Source: Natroniella sp046097105
GTDB taxonomy: Bacteria; Bacillota; Halanaerobiia; Halobacteroidales; Halobacteroidaceae
Reading direction: 5' to 3'
DNA: 64,000 nt
Assembly (NCBI RefSeq): GCF_046097105.1
Contig: NZ_CP175562.1
Span: 372,001-436,000, forward strand
Each line of letters starts with the position of its first letter. The stretch's first letter is position 1. The position numbers and the translations under genes were made by a program. Shown in pieces: positions 19,340 through 29,297 of the stretch. Below the pieces are notes generated by a model that saw only the letters and a list, made by a program, of their open reading frames with translations, did no database searches and was not told the DNA's origin.

Positions 19340-21421
19340 GTGAATAATTTAAATTTAGAAATTAGAAAGAGGATAACATTTCTTTTTTTTATGGTGTTTT
19401 TAGTGATGCTCTCCTTAGTTGCCAGATTAGCTTGGATTCAAATTTTCCAAAATACAAAGTACCAACACCAAGCTTTAGATCAGCGATTAAGGCAGTTACA
19501 AGTGGAGCCTAAAAGAGGGATTATTTATGATAAAAATGGGGTTGAACTGGCTGTTAGTGCGAGTGCGGATACAGTTGTGGCGATACCAAGTGAAATAAAG
19601 AACCCTCGCCAAACGGCTCAACAGTTGGCTGATATTTTAGATATGTCAGAGGATAAAATTTATTCGCGACTAACACGAAAAGCAGCAGCTGTTTATGTAG
19701 CAAGAAAGACTGATGAGAAAAAGGCTAGAGCAATTAGAGAGCTAGATTTAGCAGGGATTAGATTTACAGAAGAAAGTAGAAGGTTTTATCCCAAAGGGGG
19801 CTTAGCAGCTCATACCTTAGGTTTTGTAGGGATTGATAGCCAAGGGTTGCAAGGGATAGAGCTATCATATGATGATATATTACGTGGGAATCCAGGTAGG
19901 ATATCAGTTGAAAGAGATGCAGCAGGTCGAGAGATTCCAGAAGGAATAAAGGATTATATTGATCCTGATGATGGCCATAATATTTATTTAACTATTGATA
20001 ATGTTTTACAACATATCGCAGAAAGAGAACTTGATAAAGCTATGCTTGAACATGAGGCTAAGAGTGGTACAATTGTTATGATGGACCCTCAAACTGGAGG
20101 GGTTTTGGCTTTAGCAAATGAACCTACTTTTGATCCAAATAATTTCACTAGTTTTTCTCCGGAAGCTTGGAGAAATAGGGCTGTTTCAGATACATATGAA
20201 CCTGGTTCGACATTTAAAATTATAACAACGGCAGCAGGATTGGAAGAAGGGGTAGTTAATCCTAATGATAAGTTCTTTGATCCTGGTTATATTGAGGTTT
20301 CGGGACAGGTTATTAATTGTTGGAAAGCTGGAGGACATGGTTCTCAAACTTTTTCTGAGGTTGTTCAGAATTCATGCAACCCAGGTTTTGTACAGGTGGG
20401 CCAAAGGATCGGTACTGAGGTGTTTTATGATTATATTGAAGCGTTTGATTTTGGTCGAAAGACTGAGATTGATTTAGTAGGTGAGGCTCGAGGAATAAAA
20501 TATAAATTAGATCAGATTGGCCCAGTAGAGTTGGCTACAATGTCTTTTGGCCATGGAATTACAGTTACTCCAATGCAGCTAGTTACTGCTGTTTCTGCAA
20601 TAGCTAATGACGGTGAATTATTACGCCCTCATTTGGTTAGTGAGGTTAGAGATTCAAGAGGAGAGTTGATTAAGAAAATAACTCCTCAAAAAAATAAAAA
20701 GGTAATTTCTGCTCAAACTGCTCAAAAAACAAGAGAACTATTAGCTGGTGTTGTAGAAGAAGGTTCTGGAACGAAGGCGGGAGTAGAAGGTTATGAAATT
20801 GCTGGTAAAACAGGAACTGCTAAGCATTATGGAGTTCAATTATATGATTCATCTTTTATTGGTATGGTACCTGCAAATAATCCCCAAATGGTTGTTTTGG
20901 TAGTTTTATCTGGAGTTAGCAGTTATCCTTATTATGGTTCACAGGTTGCAGCACCTATATTTCATAATGTTGTTAAAGATGGATTGCGTTATTTAGAGAT
21001 TCCGCCGCAATCTAGTGTGAATGATGATGGTGATGATGAAATTAAGAGGGTAGAGGTACCTAATGTAGAAAATTTATATCTGTCACAAGCTCAAGAAAAG
21101 TTGGCAGCTAGGGGTCTAAATGTTAAACTAGAAGGAGAAGGGGAAGTAATTATTGATCAAATTCCATATCCAGAAGCAGTAGTTAATGAAGGAAGTACAG
21201 TAGTATTATTTTTTGAGGATGGAGCTAGTAAAGATAGTGGTTATCAGGTTACTGTACCTGAATTAAGAGGAATGAGAATAAGAGAAGCAGCTGAACTGTT
21301 AGGAGAATTAAATCTAAGATTAAGGTGGAATGGTTCTGGAATTATTGAAAAGCAAGATCCTGTTCCAGGAGTTACAGTCAATTCTGGAAGATATATTGAA
21401 GTTCAGCTATCTGAAAAATAA
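19340..21421 (+). CDS. SpoVD/FtsI-type penicillin-binding protein with two PASTA domains
   Basis: A class B PBP that cross-links peptidoglycan at the septum or in the spore cortex. It has a short N-terminus and a membrane anchor (about 11-33), a dimerisation domain, and a transpeptidase domain with the active-site S290-T-F-K293, S345-C-N347 and K490-T-G motifs. Two C-terminal PASTA domains follow, beginning near VPNVENL and VPELRGM. PASTA domains in the dcw-encoded PBP fit SpoVD or PBP2B. Whether it serves division, sporulation or both cannot be decided here. The GTG 19340 start has AGGTGG 9 nt upstream. Confidence 0.92.
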   Translation: MNNLNLEIRKRITFLFFMVFLVMLSLVARLAWIQIFQNTKYQHQALDQRLRQLQVEPKRGIIYDKNGVELAVSASADTVVAIPSEIKNPRQTAQQLADILDMSEDKIYSRLTRKAAAVYVARKTDEKKARAIRELDLAGIRFTEESRRFYPKGGLAAHTLGFVGIDSQGLQGIELSYDDILRGNPGRISVERDAAGREIPEGIKDYIDPDDGHNIYLTIDNVLQHIAERELDKAMLEHEAKSGTIVMMDPQTGGVLALANEPTFDPNNFTSFSPEAWRNRAVSDTYEPGSTFKIITTAAGLEEGVVNPNDKFFDPGYIEVSGQVINCWKAGGHGSQTFSEVVQNSCNPGFVQVGQRIGTEVFYDYIEAFDFGRKTEIDLVGEARGIKYKLDQIGPVELATMSFGHGITVTPMQLVTAVSAIANDGELLRPHLVSEVRDSRGELIKKITPQKNKKVISAQTAQKTRELLAGVVEEGSGTKAGVEGYEIAGKTGTAKHYGVQLYDSSFIGMVPANNPQMVVLVVLSGVSSYPYYGSQVAAPIFHNVVKDGLRYLEIPPQSSVNDDGDDEIKRVEVPNVENLYLSQAQEKLAARGLNVKLEGEGEVIIDQIPYPEAVVNEGSTVVLFFEDGASKDSGYQVTVPELRGMRIREAAELLGELNLRLRWNGSGIIEKQDPVPGVTVNSGRYIEVQLSEK

Positions 21422-21445
21422 ATTGTTTAGATTAGGGGGTTGATG

Positions 21446-22930
21446 ATGGTTAAATTACAGGAATTAGTTGAGGTATTAAAAATTGAAACTCTTAAAGGGA
21501 ATTTGATGTTTGATATTTTAGGTATTTCTTATGACTCAAGGAGGGTTGAGTTTGGTTATTTATTTGTAGCGATCTCTGGTTTTAAGCAAGATGGTCATGA
21601 TTTTATTGAGGAAGCTATTGCTAATGGTGCTAAAGCAATAGTAGTTGAAAAGGAGATTGATATAGATTGGCCTCAACAGAATGTTGCTATAATAAAAGTT
21701 GATGATACACGAAAGGCTTTAGCTTATTTAAGTGCTAAATTTTATGGTTATCCTTCAAAGGAGTTGACTGTAATAGGAGTAACAGGAACTAATGGGAAAA
21801 CTACCACTACTTATTTAATTGAGGAAACTTTAAGAAATCTTGGATTTAATACTGGATTGATTGGTACTATAAAAAATAAGATAAGTTCTCAAGAAAAAGA
21901 ATCTAAAAGAACTACTCCTGAAGCACTTGATCTGCAGAGGATGTTGGCTGAAATGGTCAAAGAAGATGTGACTCATGTTGTGATGGAGGTTTCTTCTCAT
22001 GCTTTAGAATTAGATCGAGTGTTAGAGATTGATTTTGATCGTCAGATATTTACTAACTTAAGTCAAGATCATTTAGATTTCCACCAAAACTTTGATCAGT
22101 ATTTAGCAGCTAAACTCAAATTATTTAAGTTTAGTGAGAACCCTTCAATTATCAATTTTGATGATCCACGAAGTGAGCAAGTTGTTATGGGAGTAAGAGG
22201 AGAAGTAGTAGGTTATGGAATTGATGATAAAAAGGCTGAAATTCGGGCCAAAAAGATTCAGATTAATCAAAAGGGTGTTTCTTATTTATTGCAAGTGGAT
22301 GAGGAAAAATTAACAATTAATTTAAATTTAACTGGGAGATTTAATGTTTATAATTCGTTAGCTGCTATTGGAACTGTATATAGTTTAGGAGTTGAATTAG
22401 AGGATATTAAGAAAGGAATAGAAGCAACTAAAGGAGTACCAGGGCGCTTTCAGCTTATAGATGAGGGCCAAGATTTTGGAGTGATTGTTGATTATGCTCA
22501 TGCACCAGCTGGAATGAAAAATGTTTTAAAGACAGCTGATGAAATTACTGAAGGTCGTAAGATTATCATCTTTGGTTGTGGTGGGGATCGTGATCGTAAG
22601 AAAAGGCCGATTATGGGGAGAATAGGTGTTGAGTTAGCTGATTTTGCAATAGTTACTTCTGACAATCCCCGCAGTGAAGAGCCATTAGAGATAATTGAAG
22701 AGATTGAAGTAGGTATTAAAGAGGAAGGGAATGTTGAAGGAGAAGATTATATTATTATTGAAGATCGAGCAACAGCAATCAAGAGGGGTATTGAGTTGGC
22801 TCAAAAAGATGACTTAGTAATTATAGTAGGTAAAGGGCATGAGACTTATCAAGAGATTAAAGGTAAGATTTTAGAGTTTGATGATCGTAAGGTTGCTCGA
22901 GAGATTTTACAGAATAGGGGAGAGAATTAA
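21446..22930 (+). CDS. murE: UDP-MurNAc-L-Ala-D-Glu:meso-DAP ligase
   Basis: MurE adds the third stem residue to the wall precursor in the cytoplasm. The ATP loop is GVTGTNGKTTTTY. The amino-acid recognition motif DNPR is at residues 406-409 and is followed by SEEP, the form seen in meso-diaminopimelate enzymes, so the wall should be DAP-type rather than Lys-type. Length is normal (494 aa). ATG 21446 has the best spacing to AGGGGG; TTG 21440 and ATG 21443 are alternatives. The stop codon overlaps the murF start by one base, so the two are translationally coupled. Confidence 0.96.
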   Translation: MVKLQELVEVLKIETLKGNLMFDILGISYDSRRVEFGYLFVAISGFKQDGHDFIEEAIANGAKAIVVEKEIDIDWPQQNVAIIKVDDTRKALAYLSAKFYGYPSKELTVIGVTGTNGKTTTTYLIEETLRNLGFNTGLIGTIKNKISSQEKESKRTTPEALDLQRMLAEMVKEDVTHVVMEVSSHALELDRVLEIDFDRQIFTNLSQDHLDFHQNFDQYLAAKLKLFKFSENPSIINFDDPRSEQVVMGVRGEVVGYGIDDKKAEIRAKKIQINQKGVSYLLQVDEEKLTINLNLTGRFNVYNSLAAIGTVYSLGVELEDIKKGIEATKGVPGRFQLIDEGQDFGVIVDYAHAPAGMKNVLKTADEITEGRKIIIFGCGGDRDRKKRPIMGRIGVELADFAIVTSDNPRSEEPLEIIEEIEVGIKEEGNVEGEDYIIIEDRATAIKRGIELAQKDDLVIIVGKGHETYQEIKGKILEFDDRKVAREILQNRGEN

Positions 22931-24303
22931 TGGAGAAGATCAGCTTTACAGAAATAGTAGAGGCAGTTGATGGTCAGATTAAAAATAAGCAAGAATTAAA
23001 TATTACAAATATCTCGACAGATACAAGAACGTTACAACCTGGTGATCTCTTTATAGCATTGATCGGAGATAATTTTGATGGACATCAATTTATAGCTGAT
23101 GCTTTTCAAAAAGGGGCCAAAGCTGCGATAGTTTCCCAAGAGGTTAACTTAAACCAGCCACTGATTAAGGTTGAAGATACAACTGTTGCTTTACAAGATT
23201 TGGCCCGATATTATCGTAAAAAATTTTCAATACCGATCGTAGCTGTAACTGGAAGTACAGGCAAGACTACAACCAAAGATATGGTGGCAGCAGCCTTAGG
23301 AAAAAAACATAAGGTTTTAAAGACAGTAGGAAATTTTAATAATGAAATAGGTTTGCCATTGACTTTGTTTAGATTGGATAGTTCTTTTGATGTGGCAGTT
23401 GTTGAAATGGGAATGAGAGGGTTAGGACAGATAGAACAATTGGCCCAGATTGCAGAACCTAACCTAGGTATTGTTACTAATGTAGGAGTAACTCATATTG
23501 AATTACTAAAGAGTAAAGAGCAAATAGCAGAGGCAAAATCTGAACTGGTTTCTAATCTAAAAAATAATGGTGTAGCTATTTTAAATGGTGATGATGAGTA
23601 TGTTAGAAAGATGGATTCTTTAGCCCCAGGAAAGGTGATTACTTATGGTTTGGAGAAATATAATCAACTAAGAGCAGTTAATATAGAAAGTTTAGGAGAG
23701 AGTGGGCTTAAGTTTAATTTAGTTGTGGAGGGTGAAACATACTCTAAAGAGATCTACCTTTCAACTCCTGGAGAATATAATGTTTATAATGCTTTAGCTG
23801 CTATTTGTGTAGGATTAGTTTTAGAGTTTGATCTTAATAATATAAAAGAAGGATTAAAGGAATTAAAGTTAAGTGAGATGAGAAATCAGATTTTAAATTC
23901 TAAATCAGGATTTAAGATTATTAATGATGCTTATAATGCTAATCCAACTTCAATGAAGGCAGCACTGGACACTTTAGATGAAATAGTTTCTGCAAGAAAG
24001 ATAGCTGTATTAGGGGATATGCTGGAGTTAGGTGAAATTTCTGGAGAGGAACATAATAAATTAGGAAAGTTAGTAGCCAATAAAGGGGTTGATTACTTAA
24101 TTACAGTTGGAGAATTGGCTTCAGAAATTGCTGTTGGAGCTGAAAAAAATGGAATGAAACAAGGGAATATTTTTAGTTATTTAACTAAAGATAAAGCATT
24201 AGAAAAAATATTGAAGATTATTAAAACAGATGATACAATTTTAGTTAAAGGTTCACGAGGAATGGAGTTAGAGAAGATTTGCTATGTTTTAGAAGATAAG
24301 TAG
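22930..24303 (+). CDS. murF: UDP-MurNAc-tripeptide:D-Ala-D-Ala ligase
   Basis: MurF joins D-Ala-D-Ala to the UDP-MurNAc tripeptide, completing the pentapeptide. The 457-aa protein has an N-terminal substrate domain with DTRTLQPGDLFIAL, an ATP loop GSTGKTTTKDM (G108-K112), the NNEIGLPLTLF motif, and the C-terminal NDAYNANPTSMKAAL motif. ATG 22930 overlaps the murE stop by one base (TAATG). It is followed by mraY after 12 bp. Confidence 0.96.
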   Translation: MEKISFTEIVEAVDGQIKNKQELNITNISTDTRTLQPGDLFIALIGDNFDGHQFIADAFQKGAKAAIVSQEVNLNQPLIKVEDTTVALQDLARYYRKKFSIPIVAVTGSTGKTTTKDMVAAALGKKHKVLKTVGNFNNEIGLPLTLFRLDSSFDVAVVEMGMRGLGQIEQLAQIAEPNLGIVTNVGVTHIELLKSKEQIAEAKSELVSNLKNNGVAILNGDDEYVRKMDSLAPGKVITYGLEKYNQLRAVNIESLGESGLKFNLVVEGETYSKEIYLSTPGEYNVYNALAAICVGLVLEFDLNNIKEGLKELKLSEMRNQILNSKSGFKIINDAYNANPTSMKAALDTLDEIVSARKIAVLGDMLELGEISGEEHNKLGKLVANKGVDYLITVGELASEIAVGAEKNGMKQGNIFSYLTKDKALEKILKIIKTDDTILVKGSRGMELEKICYVLEDK

Positions 24304-24315
24304 GGAGTGATAATA

Positions 24316-25272
24316 ATGGTCAATTTAATATATGCAGCCACTTTAGCCTTTGTTATCTGTTTAATAACAGGGCCAATTATGATCAAATGGTTTAGAAAAT
24401 TAGAATTTGGTCAAAAAATAAGGGCTTTAGGTCCACAAAGCCATTTAGAAAAAGCAGGAATCCCTACAATGGGTGGGGTTATAATTATCTTTTCTGTAAT
24501 CATTTCAACTTTAGTTTTTGCAGAATTAAAAATGGAAGTAATGTTAGCTTTATTTGTAACCGTAGCTTATGGCTTTCTTGGTTTATTAGATGATTCGATT
24601 AAAATAATTGCTAACAGGTCATTAGGATTAAGAGCTTGGCAAAAAATTTCAGGACAAATTTTAGTTGGTTTATTACTAGCTGCAGTAATTTTAGGTAAAT
24701 TAAATTTAGGAACAGAAGTTCTAGTTCCTTTTTTAGGAACAACTATAGATTTAGGAATATTATATATCCCTTTTATAATTTTAGTTTTAATCGGCACTTC
24801 AAATGCTGTTAATTTGACTGATGGTTTGGATGGGTTAGCAGCAGGAGTTACAATTATTGTTACAATTACTTATACTTATATGATACTCCAATTTGGAGAA
24901 TATGGTTTGGCTATTTTTACGACTGCTATTGCAGGTGCTTGCTTAGGATTTTCTTGGTTCAACACTCATCCTGCTCAGGTTTTTATGGGTGATACAGGTT
25001 CTTTGGCCCTTGGTGGAGCTCTTGCTTCAATAGCTGTATTAACTCGAACACAGTTTTTTTTATTAATTATTGGTGGTGTTTATGTGATGGAAGCTTTATC
25101 AGTTATGATTCAAGTTAGTTCTTATAAGTTGACTGGAAAGCGAGTTTTCAAAATGAGTCCGATTCATCATCATTTTGAACTGAAAGGTTGGGAGGAGTCT
25201 AAGATAGTTGTTAGATTTTGGATTTTAGCTATTCTATTATCACTCATTGGATTATTAGGATTATTCAATTAA
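24316..25272 (+). CDS. mraY: phospho-MurNAc-pentapeptide transferase
   Basis: MraY makes lipid I by moving phospho-MurNAc-pentapeptide to undecaprenyl phosphate in the membrane. About ten hydrophobic segments are visible. Conserved cytoplasmic motifs include GIPTMGG, LLDDSIK with the Asp pair, NAVNLTDGLDGLA, FMGDTGSLALGG and the histidine run MSPIHHHFELKGW. The ATG at 24316 is preferred because GGGAGTGA lies 6 nt upstream; a GTG at 24307 is part of that sequence. Length (318 aa) is normal. Confidence 0.97.
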   Translation: MVNLIYAATLAFVICLITGPIMIKWFRKLEFGQKIRALGPQSHLEKAGIPTMGGVIIIFSVIISTLVFAELKMEVMLALFVTVAYGFLGLLDDSIKIIANRSLGLRAWQKISGQILVGLLLAAVILGKLNLGTEVLVPFLGTTIDLGILYIPFIILVLIGTSNAVNLTDGLDGLAAGVTIIVTITYTYMILQFGEYGLAIFTTAIAGACLGFSWFNTHPAQVFMGDTGSLALGGALASIAVLTRTQFFLLIIGGVYVMEALSVMIQVSSYKLTGKRVFKMSPIHHHFELKGWEESKIVVRFWILAILLSLIGLLGLFN

Positions 25273-25332
25273 TTGCACTAAAATTTAATTATAACTTTTA
25301 TATGTGAATTCGTATTAAGAAAGGAAGGTATT

Positions 25333-26697
25333 ATGAGGTTAAGAGATAAACTAGTAACTGTTGTAGGTTTAGGTAAGAGAACTGGAGTTGAATTAGTTAA
25401 GTTTTTAGATCAAAAAGAGGCTAAAATAATAGTTACTGATGCTAAAACTGAAAAGGAGTTAACGATCGAGTTATCTAAATTAGAAGGTTATAAATTTGAG
25501 TTAGATTTAGGAGGGCATACTGAAGATCTAATTTTGAAATCTGATTTGCTTGTTATTAGCCCTGGTGTACCGAATGATATTCCGATTTTAGAACGGGCAA
25601 GGGATAAAGGCATTGAAGTAATTAGTGAGATTGAGCTAGCGTATCGTTTTTCCATTGCTCCACTTGTAGCAATTACTGGCACGAATGGAAAGACAACAAC
25701 TACCACTTTATTAGGAGAAATATGTTCTAAATTAGAGAGCAAAGTGGCTGTCGGTGGTAATATAGGTCGACCATTAATTAAAGATCTACCTTATTTAAAG
25801 AAAGATGATTTAGCAATAGCAGAGATAAGTTCTTTTCAATTAGAAGAAGTAATAGACTTTAAACCTGATATTGGTTTAGTATTGAATGTAACACCTGATC
25901 ATTTGGATCGCCATGGTACCTTTGAAGAGTATATTAAGGCTAAAAGAAGATTATTAATTAATCAGACTGAGAAGGATTATGCAGTCTTAAACTATGATGA
26001 TCAGCTAGTGAGAGAATTTGCTGATTATACTGCGGGAAAGATTGTTTTTTTTAGTCAGAAGGTTGAGTTGGATTGTGGTATATATCTTAAAAATGGAGAG
26101 GTTATTGCCAATTTAACGGGGCAACCGGAAAAAATTATTGCTATTGACGAGATTAGAATTAAAGGGCCACATAATCTTGAAAACACTTTAGGAGCAATTG
26201 CTATTTCTTTATTATTAGGAGTGAAAAAAGAAGTTTTAATTAAAACTTTACGCGAATTTGGTGGAGTAGATCATAGAATTGAAAGCGTGGCGGTAGTTGA
26301 TGGAGTTGAGTATATTAATGATTCGAAAGGAACTAATCCTGTAGCAGCAACTAAAGCAGTAGAGACATTTGAGCAACCTTTGATCTTAATAGCAGGTGGA
26401 AAGGATAAGGGCTCTGATTTTTCAAACTTTGCAGAAACTATAGCGGAACAGGTCAAGGAACTAATCTTATTAGGAGAAACTGCATCTAAGATAGAGCAGT
26501 CTGTTAAGAGGCTAGGTTATCAAGCTATTCATCATGTTGATAGTATTGAAGAAGCAGTTAATCTAGCAGATGAATTAGCTGTTGAAGGGGATCTCGTTTT
26601 ATTATCTCCTGCTTGTGCAAGCTGGGATATGTTCAATAGTTATAAAGAAAGAGGCGAAAGATTTAAAGGGACTGTAAAAAAAATGAGGAGGGAGTAA
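25333..26697 (+). CDS. murD: UDP-MurNAc-L-alanine:D-glutamate ligase
   Basis: MurD adds D-Glu to UDP-MurNAc-L-Ala in the cytoplasm. The 454-aa protein starts with a Rossmann-like UDP-binding domain (VGLGKRTGVE), then the ATP loop GTNGKTT (116-122), NVTPDHLDRHG, and the C-terminal SKGTNPVAATKA and SPACASWDMF motifs. AAAGGAAGG precedes ATG 25333. It is followed by ftsW with a 1-bp gap. Confidence 0.97.
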   Translation: MRLRDKLVTVVGLGKRTGVELVKFLDQKEAKIIVTDAKTEKELTIELSKLEGYKFELDLGGHTEDLILKSDLLVISPGVPNDIPILERARDKGIEVISEIELAYRFSIAPLVAITGTNGKTTTTTLLGEICSKLESKVAVGGNIGRPLIKDLPYLKKDDLAIAEISSFQLEEVIDFKPDIGLVLNVTPDHLDRHGTFEEYIKAKRRLLINQTEKDYAVLNYDDQLVREFADYTAGKIVFFSQKVELDCGIYLKNGEVIANLTGQPEKIIAIDEIRIKGPHNLENTLGAIAISLLLGVKKEVLIKTLREFGGVDHRIESVAVVDGVEYINDSKGTNPVAATKAVETFEQPLILIAGGKDKGSDFSNFAETIAEQVKELILLGETASKIEQSVKRLGYQAIHHVDSIEEAVNLADELAVEGDLVLLSPACASWDMFNSYKERGERFKGTVKKMRRE

Positions 26698-26698
26698 T

Positions 26699-27793
26699 TT
26701 GCAACGAAAGGCTCCTGATTTTGTAATTTTTTTTGTAATGATAGTTTTATTGGGGATAGGAGTAGCAATGGTTTTTAGTGCTACTTCAATTTTAGCGTAC
26801 CAAAGGTTTGGAGATAGTTTTCGTTATTTAAAGAGACAATTAGGCTGGTCTGTTTTGGGGATAACAGCAATGACTACCTTTATGAATATTGATTATCATA
26901 GATATCTTAAGTGGGCCCCAAAAATTTTATTAGTTAGTATTATATCTTTAATTTTAGTTTTAATTCCGGGGGTTGGTCATGTAATCGGTGGTTCGAGACG
27001 ATGGTTTATAATTTTAGGTTTACGGATTCAGCCATCTGAAATAGCAAAGGTGGCATTAGTAATTTATTTGGCCCGTTATTTATCTTTAAAAAATAACCGA
27101 ATAAAATATTTTTTTAAAGGCTTATTACCTCCTCTTGTAATTTTGGGAGTAGTATTTTTATTGATCTTATTAGAACCAGACTTAGGAACTGCTGCTACAA
27201 TAGCAGGAACATCAGTTGTGATGTTAATTGCAGCAGGGGCCAGTTATTTACACTTAGGAAGTTTAGTTGCGATGGGGATTCCTGGGTTATTATATATGAT
27301 TATTAGTGAACCTTATCGTAGAGATAGACTATTGGCTTTTTTAGATCCATGGCAAGATCCTTTAGATACTGGCTTTCATATTATTCAATCCTTATATGCT
27401 CTAGGTTCTGGGGGCTTATTTGGGATGGGATTGGGTAGAAGTAGACAAAAATTCTTTTATTTACCCGAACCTGGAACTGATTTTATTTTTGCAGTTTTAG
27501 GAGAAGAGTTAGGATTTATTGGAACTTTTATTATTGTAACTCTATTTTTTTTATTTGCATGGCGTGGATTACAGATTGCATTATATGCTCAAGATTTATT
27601 TGGCAGTATTTTAGCAGTAGGAATTACAACAATGATCACTTTACAAGCGGTAATTAATATAGGAGTAGTTACGGGCTCGATGCCTGTAACAGGAATAACT
27701 TTACCCTTTATTAGTTATGGAGGTTCTTCATTGGTAATTATGCTATCAGGGGTAGGTATTTTATTAAATATTTCAAGATTTACTACTAATTAG
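26699..27793 (+). CDS. ftsW: FtsW/SpoVE/RodA-family lipid II polymerase
   Basis: A SEDS glycosyltransferase of about ten membrane segments that polymerises lipid II together with a class B PBP. Family landmarks are VFSATS, GSRRWF, QPSEIAKVALVIYLARYL, LEPDLGTA and the C-terminal MPVTGITLPFISYGGSS. The start is TTG 26699, 6 nt after GAGGAGGG. Position between murD and murG is the standard ftsW/spoVE slot. In spore-formers this copy can be the sporulation-specific SpoVE, and the sequence alone does not settle which. Confidence 0.93.
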   Translation: MQRKAPDFVIFFVMIVLLGIGVAMVFSATSILAYQRFGDSFRYLKRQLGWSVLGITAMTTFMNIDYHRYLKWAPKILLVSIISLILVLIPGVGHVIGGSRRWFIILGLRIQPSEIAKVALVIYLARYLSLKNNRIKYFFKGLLPPLVILGVVFLLILLEPDLGTAATIAGTSVVMLIAAGASYLHLGSLVAMGIPGLLYMIISEPYRRDRLLAFLDPWQDPLDTGFHIIQSLYALGSGGLFGMGLGRSRQKFFYLPEPGTDFIFAVLGEELGFIGTFIIVTLFFLFAWRGLQIALYAQDLFGSILAVGITTMITLQAVINIGVVTGSMPVTGITLPFISYGGSSLVIMLSGVGILLNISRFTTN

Positions 27794-27806
27794 GAGTTGC
27801 TAAAAT

Positions 27807-28913
27807 ATGAGAATATTAATTTCAGGTGGTGGCACAGGAGGTCATATATATCCTGGTTTAGCTATAGCTAAGACTATCGACAAAAAAAAGAATGATGCTG
27901 AAATAGTTTTTGTAGGAACTGAGCAAGGGTTAGAAGCAGATATTATACCTAAGGAAGGATATCAATTAAAGACGATTCAAGTACAGGGGTTACCGCGTAA
28001 AATTTCTGTTGAATTAGTTAAAGCAGTTTTTAAAAGTGTAATAGGGACTTTTGAAGCAAAGTTGATTTTAAATGAGTTTAAACCAGATATTGTAGTAGGA
28101 ACAGGTGGTTATGTTTGCGGGCCAGTTGTATTAGCAGCAGCTTTGAGTAACATTCCTACTGTGATTCATGAGCAAAATGCTTATCCTGGTTTAACTAATC
28201 GTTTACTGGCTAAAGTTGTAGATAAGATAGCTTTAAGTAATTATGATGCTAGAGAGCATTTAGGAGATTCAGACAAGGTAGTTTTAACTGGTAATCCAAT
28301 AAGGCCTGAGATCTTAGAGCAGAATCGAATTAAAGCTTTTAAAGAGCTAGGATTAAATCCAAACCAAAAGGTTATTTTAGTCTTTGGAGGCAGTCGCGGT
28401 GCTAAAAGTATTAATCAAGCAGTAGTTAAATTATACAAGGAGATTAAATGTTCTGATTTACAATTGTTACATATTACTGGGAATGATGGTTTTGAAAAAG
28501 TTAAAGCTGAAGCGAAAAAGTTGGGAATAAATAGTTTGAAAAGTGGGCAAATTATAATCAAGCCTTATTTATATAATATGGAAGCTGCTTTAAATATTGC
28601 TGATCTAGTTATTTCAAGAGCTGGAGCCACGGGATTAGCTGAAATTACAGCTTGTGGAATCCCAGCTATTTTAATTCCTTATCCTTATGCTGCCGAAAAT
28701 CATCAAGAACATAATGCTCGGTCTTTAGAACGAATGAATGCTGCCAAGGTTATTTTAGATCAAGAATTGACCGGTGAAAAATTGATAGAAATTGTAAATG
28801 AGTTGCTCTTTGATCAGCAGAAGTTAATGAAGATGGCTCAAGCAAGTAAAGAATTAGGTCAGCCCAATGCTGCTGATAAGCTAGCTGCTTTAATACAGAG
28901 TTTAATTTCTTAA
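27807..28913 (+). CDS. murG: undecaprenyl-PP-MurNAc-pentapeptide GlcNAc transferase
   Basis: MurG converts lipid I to lipid II on the inner face of the membrane. The 368-aa GT28 protein has the N-terminal glycine-rich GGGTGGHIYPGLAIA loop, GTGGYVCGPVVLAA, HEQNAYPGLTNR, the second-domain loop FGGSRGAKSIN, and the UDP-GlcNAc site SRAGATGLAEI with PYPYAAENHQEHNA. AGGAG precedes ATG 27807. A 384-bp gap with a repeat follows before murB. Confidence 0.97.
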   Translation: MRILISGGGTGGHIYPGLAIAKTIDKKKNDAEIVFVGTEQGLEADIIPKEGYQLKTIQVQGLPRKISVELVKAVFKSVIGTFEAKLILNEFKPDIVVGTGGYVCGPVVLAAALSNIPTVIHEQNAYPGLTNRLLAKVVDKIALSNYDAREHLGDSDKVVLTGNPIRPEILEQNRIKAFKELGLNPNQKVILVFGGSRGAKSINQAVVKLYKEIKCSDLQLLHITGNDGFEKVKAEAKKLGINSLKSGQIIIKPYLYNMEAALNIADLVISRAGATGLAEITACGIPAILIPYPYAAENHQEHNARSLERMNAAKVILDQELTGEKLIEIVNELLFDQQKLMKMAQASKELGQPNAADKLAALIQSLIS

Positions 28914-28980
28914 AAGTAGGTAGTAACTAATAGTTAATTATAGTTATTAACTTAAGTTAATTTTGATAAACTAAGCCTTT

Positions 28981-29101
28981 GTTACAAAATGGTATCAGTG
29001 TCAGTAAAAACGTAAGAGTAAGTTTTTAAAGGTTTTTGAATTAAATAGCTTTCTACTTACTTATTACTGACTCTGTGAGTTTCAAAAGAACTTTTTCTAA
29101 C
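28981..29101 (+). repeat. dispersed repeat family A, degenerate copy 3
   Basis: TTACAAAATGGT, CAGTGTCAGTAAAAA and a later ACTGACTCTGTGAG match the ends of copies 1 and 2, while the middle is different. It lies in the murG-murB gap (28914-29297), in which I see no gene. A TATAAT at 29237-29242 in the same gap lacks a well-spaced -35. Confidence 0.45.
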
Positions 29102-29297
29102 AAAAAACGTCTACTGATTTTTTATAATTACTGATATGAAGCTGTGCTTCATATCAATTAAGTTAAAGAGGTGAATAATTAATTATTAAGATTATGGACA
29201 AGTTGTTGATGAACGGATTATTTTTTAATTACATATTATAATGAGTGTAGAGTAGAAGAATTATTTCAAATTGGGATATAGAAGTCGGGGTGTTAAC